Positions 62,601 to 64,000 of a DNA stretch of 64,000 nucleotides are shown here, in pieces. The stretch is from Azorinus chamasolen (lineage: Eukaryota > Mollusca > Bivalvia > Cardiida > Solecurtidae): the NCBI GenBank assembly GCA_963576725.1, contig OY755252.1, positions 51,609,059-51,673,058 on the forward strand, in the 5' to 3' direction. Both the position numbers and the translations under genes were made by a program. Positions within the stretch are counted from its first letter, which is position 1. Each line of letters starts with the position of its first letter. Under the pieces are notes generated by a model. The model was given only the letters and a program-made list of their open reading frames with translations. It had not been told where the DNA came from and ran no database searches.

Positions 62601-63078
62601 TAGTAACATATAATGTAGTTTCTTTTAGTATTGTATTCAATATACTTCTATTTCATTATTTCTATGAGGTGCATCAACAGAAGTTGAGCCTGAATAACAA
62701 ACAGTTGATCTAAAATAAAAAGGCCCTACATTCTGAGGGGCCGGATTTGGATTCAAACTGTTTGCACTGATCATAAATGGCGAGAGAATCTGATGCTAGC
62801 ATGCAAAGAGTTAACCCTTTACTCCATATATATGCATGTAAGAAATAAGGACAATAAAATCTGATCTATCTTATATCATAAGCAAACAGAGAAGACCCAG
62901 ATCAGATGGCTCCTATAGGAGCTTTCTGATCTGGGTTTTCTCTGTTTGCAAAAACATTAAAAGACATATCTAATTATCTATGGAGTAAAGAGTTAAAGCC
63001 TTCTGGTACATTTCCTCACTGTAGAGAGATTAAATCTATACTTACTCTTTTGCTCCTTTTATGTTCCCAACCACACCT
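8521..63078 (-). CDS. TMCC-family transmembrane/coiled-coil protein gene, 3' nine exons (5' end outside window)
   Basis: Joining nine minus-strand exons gives one continuous frame of 326 residues plus TAA; every junction is GT/AG and the codon phases match at all eight joins. Visible domains: a conserved [27 protein letters not shown] block (residues about 12-34), a Gly/Ser/acidic linker with a KYGSDEE motif (39-110), a coiled coil (about 112-245) with the family motif around [18 protein letters not shown], a [14 protein letters not shown] segment, TM1 (about 256-280) and a short TM2 (about 288-303). This order and these motifs are those of TMCC1/2/3 and Drosophila Dementin. Known family role: ER membrane proteins with a cytosolic coiled coil, acting at ER-endosome contacts and tubule junctions. 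Vertebrate members are roughly 480-710 residues, so the N-terminal part lies beyond position 64000. Paralogue assignment is not attempted because invertebrates usually have one ancestral copy. Confidence 0.93.
8696..10461. mobile_element. TIR DNA transposon, copy 1
   Basis: Perfect 15-bp terminal inverted repeats CATACATGTGATAAC (8696-8710) and GTTATCACATGTATG (10447-10461), flanked by a 6-bp target duplication ccaaag (8690-8695 and 10462-10467). It shares most of its interior, inverted, with 27901-30807. It carries two nested TTAA MITEs (8927-9111, 9108-9347). No complete transposase is visible. A shared frame (minus strand, about 10036-10290, ...[11 protein letters not shown]...) occurs in both copies but resembles no family I know. 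Confidence 0.85.
8927..9347. mobile_element. Two abutting TTAA MITEs sharing one TTAA
   Basis: 8927-9111 (CCCTCTCCCTCAT end) and 9108-9347 (CAGGGAAAGGGTTAA end) meet at TTAA 9108-9111. Both are nested in transposon copy 1 and mirrored in copy 2. Confidence 0.75.
10485..10725. mobile_element. TTAA hairpin MITE next to transposon copy 1
   Basis: TTAACCCTTCATGAAT to GAAGTAAAGGGTTAA, with a palindromic core at about 10625-10695; it starts 17 bp beyond the transposon's target duplication. Confidence 0.75.
11128..11400 (-). CDS. Hypothetical 90-codon ORF, unrecognised
   Basis: Starts [11 protein letters not shown]; an internal start NMATPFRSF has a better Kozak context (aacATGG). It continues to ...[13 protein letters not shown]...TCLP and TAA. 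It is CpG-bearing and has more balanced composition than repeat-derived ORFs, but no motif, signal peptide or membrane segment is clear. It lies antisense-free within the last TMCC intron on the same strand, between two repeat patches. It may be a chance ORF or the exon of a nested gene. Confidence 0.25.
   Translation of the reverse strand: MFADGIFGKPVVSNMATPFRSFAPKANSNYTGTCVTQMRNLTLMNKGPKVEERQTRQLIRYDVIITGTLGQNGLYEYRLVFCCTHNTCLP
12072..12462. repeat. 40-bp minisatellite, about 10 units
   Basis: Unit 'agcattaagcagccacctgc' plus 'ttttatgacaccaatgtttc'. Two variants (cagccacc and tagccttc) alternate irregularly. Confidence 0.92.
13333..14083. repeat. ~160-bp tandem repeat, 4-5 units
   Basis: 'gagaaaccgcgcggaaacaa' recurs at about 13343, 13515, 13674, 13840 and 13984, with 'cataactctgtaaggaaatc' in each. 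It ends in 'ccccaaactttgtttgtggg', a small hairpin. Confidence 0.85.
14339..15811. mobile_element. Modular 'agggcc...gtgagct' element
   Basis: Starts aacaagagggccatgatgg with 'cgctcacctgg' and ends 'gacgcacgac...agctcacc...ggccaagtgagctaaaa', a small terminal hairpin. The interior is made of degenerate ~160-bp modules (each with 'gaagatttttaaagttttt', 'gaccccaggg' and 'catataccaaat'-like pieces). No ORF. Such elements are a known type of bivalve repeat; mobility is inferred. Confidence 0.7.
16221..16399 (-). CDS. TMCC gene, poly-Q and first transmembrane exon
   Basis: The acceptor is GATTTACAG and the donor CAG|GTAGGT. It begins [12 protein letters not shown], the invariant family segment, followed by [16 protein letters not shown] and a hydrophobic stretch [20 protein letters not shown] that forms TM1. 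59 codons plus two bases. A plus-strand ORF over 16185-16505 is only the shadow of this exon. Confidence 0.97.
16503..16550. repeat. Family-3 hairpin repeat
   Basis: Palindrome GACCACTCTTTAGAAT...ATTCTAAAGAGTGGTC. Divergent copies are at 4355-4475, 7660-7900 and about 58795-58880, with shared flanks 'ggtggagaaataaaggagtt'. Confidence 0.75.
18141..18369. mobile_element. TTAA MITE, family 2 hairpin
   Basis: TTAACCCTTTCCTCCATA to GGAGGAAAGGGTTAA. Same ends as family 1, but a different core: CCATTGTGATAAAT then a mirrored ATTTATCACAATGG around a CTATAGGAG centre. Related copies are at about 5938-6098, 24111-24250 and 63681-63907. Confidence 0.75.
18462..18551 (-). CDS. TMCC gene, coiled-coil exon ending CQTR
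   Basis: The acceptor is TTTCAG and the donor AGG|GTTAGT. Thirty codons, phase 0/0: [19 protein letters not shown] then [11 protein letters not shown]. It corresponds to the family segment SMEEK..Y...ERARDIQEALEACQTR just before the membrane region. Heptad-like leucines and charged residues support a continuous coiled coil with the neighbouring exons. Confidence 0.96.
18552..20358. other. Intron between two coiled-coil exons
   Basis: Contains a degraded TTAA MITE (about 18670-18790), a short CpG-bearing repeat with alternating 'cgcgtcatga' motifs (18790-18860), a MITE core (19855-19930) and an element ending in 'ggggaggcataaaa' with iterated 'cagacaaacggacagacag' (19940-20250). ORFs at 18879-19097 and 19338-19580 show no domain. 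Confidence 0.65.
20359..20490 (-). CDS. TMCC gene, coiled-coil exon
   Basis: The acceptor is TATTACAG and the donor CAG|GTAAAC. It has 44 codons in phase 0 at both ends. It encodes [32 protein letters not shown], closely matching the RMERLEEQLNDLTELHQ region of the TMCC coiled coil. This segment has the strongest similarity in the gene. Being a multiple of three and phase 0/0, it is also skippable in frame. Confidence 0.96.
21043..21290. repeat. 37-bp minisatellite, about 7 units
   Basis: Unit 'cctgtctatagttaccacat' plus 'aataaataaacaaagag'; one unit lacks the 'cataataa' segment. Confidence 0.92.
21972..23086. repeat. 44-bp minisatellite, about 25 units, next to an exon
   Basis: Unit 'gttttgagaggccgaacatt' plus 'gatttagcacgcaaaatactaaca'. 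Nearly identical copies, with one 14-bp partial duplication near 22271. The right edge is 24 nt inside the intron from the donor at 23110. Confidence 0.95.
23111..23333 (-). CDS. TMCC gene, exon with KYGSDEE motif and start of coiled coil
   Basis: It encodes 74 residues beginning [11 protein letters not shown], matching the second conserved K(F/Y)GS acidic motif of TMCC proteins, then a Ser/Gln-rich stretch and the first heptads ([19 protein letters not shown]). The acceptor at TATTTTAG is chosen over the AAG seven bases downstream because only the former matches the phase of the preceding exon. The donor AAG|GTATTG is weaker than the gene's other donors. A 25-copy 44-bp tandem array begins 24 nt after this donor. 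Confidence 0.93.
26393..27865. mobile_element. Modular element with regular 165-bp units
   Basis: The same architecture as 14339-15811. 'gaggagaagattt' recurs at 26437, 26601, 26765, 26931, 27096, 27263, 27428, 27593 and 27757, a spacing of 164-167 bp. Ends with hairpin 'agctcaccctgagcac...gtgctctggtgagct'. Minus-strand ORFs at 26891-27453 are repeat translations. Confidence 0.75.
27901..30807. mobile_element. TIR DNA transposon, copy 2 (inverted, longer)
   Basis: The same 15-bp termini (27901-27915 and 30793-30807), with a different 6-bp target duplication aaacag (27895-27900 and 30808-30813), proving an independent insertion. Relative to copy 1 it has about 1.1 kb extra (about 28096-29213), holding a tRNA-like sequence and an 'agctcaccagagcacgacg' fragment. 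The two nested MITEs are at matching inverted positions (30138-30386 and about 30388-30571), so they were inside the element before it moved. Confidence 0.85.
28459..28533 (+). ncRNA. tRNA-like (SINE head or tRNA pseudogene) with Pol III signals
   Basis: A-box TAGCGTAGTGG (28470-28480) and B-box GGTTCGATTC (28513-28522) are at tRNA spacing, followed by a run of nine T (28539-28547) that would terminate RNA polymerase III. The anticodon-loop position reads CGT, but the acceptor and anticodon stems pair poorly, so this is more likely a tRNA-derived SINE head or pseudogene than a working tRNA-Thr. It lies in the segment present only in transposon copy 2. Confidence 0.5.
31104..31996. repeat. 55-bp minisatellite, about 16 units
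   Basis: Unit 'cagtttctactccatttgtt' plus 'attgatacagcaggcagacaagtggtggtcttata'. A few units are truncated (near 31705) or have inserts. It ends 62 nt from the donor of exon 32059-32109. Confidence 0.92.
32059..32109 (-). CDS. TMCC gene, 51-nt symmetric linker exon
   Basis: The acceptor is TTGTTTTCAG and the donor CACACAG|GTAGGG. It encodes [16 protein letters not shown] in the only frame that links the neighbouring exons. Length 51 and equal entry and exit phase mean it can be skipped in frame, so it may be a cassette exon. A 55-bp minisatellite begins 62 nt inside the downstream intron. Confidence 0.82.
33026..34268. mobile_element. Non-autonomous TIR element with GGACAAAACCCC iterons
   Basis: The left end carries three to four copies of a GGACAAAACCCCA unit (33032-33095) and the right end the inverse, TGGGGTTTTGTCC (34203-34266). 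Flanks repeat cccttatttgc (33015-33025 and 34269-34279); because terminal C residues are shared, the true target duplication is 8-11 bp. The interior holds about three ~170-bp direct repeats (33288-33860). No ORF. An 8-9 bp duplication would suit hAT or Mutator-like transposases, but this is inference. Confidence 0.7.
34849..34920. repeat. Palindromic 'gcaaacagtttggatcc' repeat
   Basis: GCAAACAGTTTGGATCCTGA and its mirror meet around 'gacgccccattatgcggcc'. Fragments of this family also occur near 2545-2670, 50090-50145, 51440-51500, 54110-54185 and 63195-63260. Confidence 0.65.
35044..35277. mobile_element. TTAA hairpin MITE, subfamily B
   Basis: TTAACCCTTAATTTCCC to CAGGGAAAAGGTTAA with a GCAAACAGAGTAGAC palindrome. 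Confidence 0.7.
35385..35915. mobile_element. Modular element, 5'-truncated
   Basis: About three modules, then the terminal hairpin 'agctcaccttgagccttt-agctcaggcgagct'. Confidence 0.6.
36425..36618. mobile_element. TTAA hairpin MITE, subfamily A, core-deleted
   Basis: TTAACCCTTTACTCCATG to GGAGTAAAGGGTTTA; most of the central palindrome is missing. Confidence 0.65.
37155..37997. mobile_element. TTAA MITE (subfamily B) split by a nested MITE
   Basis: TTAACACTTTCCTTC at the left, CAGGGAAAGGATTAA at the right, hairpin core at about 37198-37270, and the TA-flanked MITE inserted between the core and the right end. Confidence 0.7.
37351..37938. mobile_element. TA-flanked MITE, copy 2 (inverted, nested)
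   Basis: Same ends and length as 5161-5740 but opposite orientation, TA at both flanks, CRE palindrome TGACGTCA at 37642-37649. It is inserted inside a TTAA MITE whose halves lie at 37155-37350 and 37939-37997, so it is younger than that copy. Confidence 0.78.
38938..39450. mobile_element. Modular element, truncated copy
   Basis: Left end 'agagggccatgatggtcc', about two and a half modules, then 'cgacgacggacaccagac' without the final hairpin. Confidence 0.55.
39860..40111. mobile_element. TTAA hairpin MITE
   Basis: TTAACCCTTTCCCGC to GAAGGAATGGGTTAA; the core contains CTCCTATAGGAG. Confidence 0.75.
40244..40469. mobile_element. TTAA hairpin MITE, subfamily A
   Basis: TTAACCCTTGAATATTC to GGAGTAAATGGTTAA with the usual core. 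Confidence 0.75.
40921..41047. repeat. Long perfect-arm hairpin
   Basis: The arms read acacg(t)n then CGGGCAATAACATCTGCAGT/ACTGCAGATGTTATTGCCCG and GTCCCGAGGGA, with a GC-rich loop. About 40-bp arms. Confidence 0.85.
41381..41563 (+). other. Open 60-codon stretch of protein-like composition (possible decayed coding sequence)
   Basis: Following a TAA, the frame runs ...[38 protein letters not shown]... to TAA. There is no start codon at its head, and another frame across the same DNA (41247-41543) is also open, so coding status is unclear. It lies between the two long hairpins 40921-41047 and 41601-41750. Confidence 0.2.
41601..41750. repeat. Long hairpin with GC-rich arms
   Basis: Arms run AATCAAGCATGGG...ACCCTCGGTTGGTCTGTTCC and GGAACAGACCAACCTCGGGT...CCCATGCTTGATT. 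Loop about 35 bp. Confidence 0.85.
41999..42217. mobile_element. TTAA hairpin MITE sharing its TTAA with a preceding copy
   Basis: TTAACACTTTCCCTCATG to GTGAAGGGTTAA. A second, subfamily-A-like copy runs from about 41770 into the same TTAA. Confidence 0.65.
47652..47959. mobile_element. CAGGGTTGCCAC MITE inside the 33-bp array, copy 1
   Basis: 308 bp, with 12-bp inverted termini CAGGGTTGCCAC/GTGGCAACCCTG, flanked by tcaac on both sides (5-bp target duplication). Many subterminal 'ttccctgaca' repeats. The termini resemble hAT-type MITEs, but a 5-bp duplication is not the usual 8. Confidence 0.75.
48526..48833. mobile_element. CAGGGTTGCCAC MITE inside the 33-bp array, copy 2
   Basis: Appears identical to 47652-47959, and offset by exactly 874 bp at both ends, with the same flanking array units. 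It therefore arose by duplication of the array block, not by a second insertion. Confidence 0.75.
50510..50772. mobile_element. TTAA hairpin MITE, subfamily B
   Basis: TTAACCCTTATCCTGTTC to GAAGGAAAGGGTTAA with a palindromic core at about 50675-50735. Confidence 0.75.
51274..51340 (-). CDS. TMCC gene, linker exon (acidic/glycine-rich)
   Basis: The acceptor is TTTGACAG and the donor AAG|GTATGT. It encodes [21 protein letters not shown], a low-complexity acidic then Gly-rich linker. The family is variable here, so support comes from splice sites, phase agreement on both sides and the absence of a stop, not from similarity. A second AG two bases downstream would break the frame. A 51-bp minisatellite lies about 450 nt upstream in the gene sense. 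Confidence 0.82.
51789..52187. repeat. 51-bp minisatellite, about 8 units
   Basis: Unit 'tattttacctgattctataa' plus 'gatgtactgacatgtacattgtacaacctaa'. Open on both strands because 51 is a multiple of three. Each standard unit has CAGGTAAAA in the gene (minus) sense. Confidence 0.93.
52280..52545. mobile_element. TTAA hairpin MITE, subfamily A
   Basis: TTAACACTTTACTCCATA to GGAGTAAAGTGTTAG; core at about 52430-52510. Confidence 0.7.
53852..54023. mobile_element. Left part of a split modular element
   Basis: 'aagagggccagaatggccc...gctcacc' plus one 165-bp module that stops abruptly at 'gaacatgatgcta'. The matching right part resumes near 55040. Confidence 0.6.
54091..54510. repeat. 140-bp tandem triplication
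   Basis: 'gtgggattctcccaccacta' starts at 54091, 54231 and 54371. Each unit has a 'gtttggatccagatcagg' palindrome. Units 2 and 3 are nearly identical. Confidence 0.9.
54830..55457. mobile_element. Right part(s) of modular elements
   Basis: 54830-55020 resembles the 14339-type modules; 55040-55457 resembles the 26393-type, ending with 'gacatcaggcgatcacaa' and hairpin 'ttcaccctgagcac...gtgctctggtgagct'. Confidence 0.55.
55629..55882. mobile_element. TTAA hairpin MITE, near-consensus subfamily A
   Basis: CTAACCCTTTACTCAATG to GGAGTAAAGGGTTAA. Contains CATAAGCAAACAGAGTAG and its mirrored arm. Confidence 0.8.
57148..57241. repeat. Family-4 hairpin repeat
   Basis: Long imperfect palindrome from GCAGGTGGTTGCTTAATG to CATTAAGCTACCACCTGC. 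Others are at about 18055-18140, 31000-31071, 42350-42441, 43685-43775 and 56108-56215. Confidence 0.75.
57780..58090. mobile_element. 'caagagccgcgtgtggcgcc' dispersed element
   Basis: Begins with a short hairpin and ends with 'gacgacgacgacaacc...gatcacaatagctcgacttt...gacgagctaaaaa'. A second copy without the right end is at about 24641-24900. Confidence 0.55.
58595..58674 (-). CDS. TMCC gene, exon with the KFGSADNI motif
   Basis: The acceptor is TTTTTGCAG and the donor CA|GTACGT. It encodes 26 full codons, including [20 protein letters not shown], one of the most recognisable TMCC family signatures, upstream of the coiled coil. One leftover A joins AG of the next exon to make a Lys codon. 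The function of the motif is not established; its conservation is the main anchor for the family call in this half of the gene. Confidence 0.93.
58911..62251. repeat. 41-bp minisatellite, about 81 units
   Basis: Unit 'cacagcacatctaaacagca' plus 'ggaggctacttaacccttaaa'. Variants (lost 'agc', 'ttaga' for 'ttaaa') recur in blocks, for example 60940-61060 and 61110-61240, showing higher-order duplication. It ends directly in a MITE terminus. Confidence 0.95.
62248..62470. mobile_element. TTAA hairpin MITE joined to the 41-bp array
   Basis: Its left TTAACCCTTTACCC is also the last repeat unit's TTAACCCTT; the right end is GGAGTAAAGGGTTAA. Confidence 0.75.
62811..62996. mobile_element. TTAA hairpin MITE, subfamily A
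   Basis: TTAACCCTTTACTCCATA to GGAGTAAAGAGTTAA. The core at 62880-62950 is an almost perfect palindrome centred on CTCCTATAGGAG. Confidence 0.8.
63046..63078 (-). CDS. TMCC gene, 33-nt micro-exon (first visible exon)
   Basis: The acceptor is ...TTTCAG and the donor GTAAGTAT, a near-perfect 5' splice site. It encodes [10 protein letters not shown], with its last two bases joining the next exon to give E; this leads directly into the conserved SIVSKPRE block. It starts and ends in the same phase (one base completes a codon, ten codons, two bases left over), so it could be skipped without shifting the frame. An alternative AG two bases into the exon would break the phase. The preceding exon is outside the window. 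Confidence 0.78.
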
Positions 63079-64000
63079 CTGAAACAAACAAATGGACAAT
63101 GGTCAAGACACTTATAAAACAAGACATGCCAAAAGGTGATATGCCAAGCCCATTTTACCTTTCAACAGTAAGAACTATTTCTTGAAGATTTTTGCAAACA
63201 GTTTGGATCCAGATGACCAGCTGGGCAACTTGGCATCTCATCAGCATCACAATTGTTTGACAATCTGACAAAATGTTTTGAAAAGAAATGGATAAATAAT
63301 ATACTTTAAGAAATATAGCAGATGACAATTTTAGCAGTCTTAACTATTTACACATTTTAATGCAGTTGCAAACAGAGTAGACCAAGAACTGAGACACCTC
63401 CTGTAGGAGCTGTCTGTTCATGGTATGTGCTGTTTGCTTATGAAATTTTATAAATCTGATTCTATAGTTTCTGCTATGGTATTTCATAAAGACATTATAA
63501 AAATTCAGCTAATTAATATTCATAGTGATTTATATTTCATGAATATACATCAGGTAAGAGGTTAACCTAGAACACCCAAGAGCAACATGTCCTTTTCATT
63601 TTCAACAATGAGTGACACTGGAGGTATGGTTCTTGAATGTCACACACAGTAGAACCCTTACCTCCTGAAACCTTTACTCCTTAACCCATTCCCTCATGGG
63701 CTATCTTTAGACCCAACCCTTTTGAATTAATCTACCGAAAAGGAGCACTAACTAAGGAAAATGACAATTTTAAACTTGTGTAGAATTGAAACAATTGTGA
63801 TAAATGAGCATTTGCTCCTAAGGAGCAAATGCTCTATTTACCACAATGGTTTCAGAAACTGACATTTACAGAGGCATAAAAGGTGTCAATATGCGGAAAT
63901 GGATTAAATACATTCATTTAGAAAATATGACTCATGAATATTAATTAGATTAATTTTCATGCTAGCACCATGTCATGGACAAAGGTTTTTTGGCCATGAC
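63079..64000. other. Partial intron at window edge
   Basis: Contains a 'gtttggatccagatga' palindrome remnant (63195-63260), a subfamily-B MITE core (about 63365-63563), the family-2 MITE (63681-63907) and the start of a further TTAA-type MITE cut by the window end (about 63925-64000). The next upstream TMCC exon is not present. Confidence 0.65.
63681..63907. mobile_element. TTAA MITE, family 2 hairpin (opposite orientation)
   Basis: TTAACCCATTCCCTCATG to GCGGAAATGGATTAA; core GAGCATTTGCTCC/GGAGCAAATGCTC. Confidence 0.75.

Larger units (their letters stand above)
58675..63045. other. 4.4-kb intron dominated by a 41-bp array
   Basis: An ACCACTCTTTAGAAT-family remnant (58795-58880), the 41-bp minisatellite (58911-62251), a MITE directly joined to it (62248-62470), an AT-rich stretch with nothing recognised (62475-62800) and a second MITE (62811-62996). 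Confidence 0.75.

Overview
This is eukaryotic DNA from an invertebrate, most likely a heterodont bivalve mollusc. It is AT-rich, with no operons and no long unspliced genes. Short exons with GT/AG junctions are scattered through introns packed with hairpin MITEs, minisatellites and the '(c)aagagggcc...ggtgagctaaaa' modular elements that I associate with bivalve genomes. Species cannot be fixed from the sequence alone.

One gene explains almost the whole window. Nine minus-strand exons (63046-63078, 58595-58674, 51274-51340, 32059-32109, 23111-23333, 20359-20490, 18462-18551, 16221-16399, 8521-8647) join in perfect phase into 326 codons plus a stop. They encode the C-terminal part of a TMCC-family protein (transmembrane and coiled-coil domain; TMCC1/2/3, Drosophila Dementin). 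TMCC proteins sit in the ER membrane at contact sites and tubule junctions. The 5' end of the gene lies beyond position 64000 and the 3' UTR lies below 8521.

Layout: 1-8520 is 3' UTR and downstream flank, with four minisatellites, TTAA MITEs and a TA-flanked MITE. 8648-16220 (last intron) holds a 1.77-kb TIR transposon, an unrecognised 90-codon ORF, two tandem arrays and a 1.5-kb modular element. 16400-23110 holds small introns with hairpin MITEs and a 25-copy 44-bp array that stops 24 nt from a splice donor. 23334-32058 holds a ~165-bp-module element, the second, inverted copy of the TIR transposon carrying a tRNA-like gene, and a 55-bp array. 32110-51273 (19 kb) holds a TIR element with GGACAAAACCCC iterons, a nested MITE, a CpG-bearing segment between two long hairpins, and a 33-bp minisatellite with two copies of a CAGGGTTGCCAC MITE. 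51341-63045 holds a 51-bp array, a 140-bp triplication, a split modular element and an 81-copy 41-bp array.

The dominant repeat is a TTAA-flanked hairpin MITE (ends TTAACCCTTT...AAAGGGTTAA, piggyBac-like), with about 45 cores. Most long ORFs are translations of minisatellites whose period is a multiple of three. No CRISPR arrays, rRNA, or prokaryotic or viral genes were seen.
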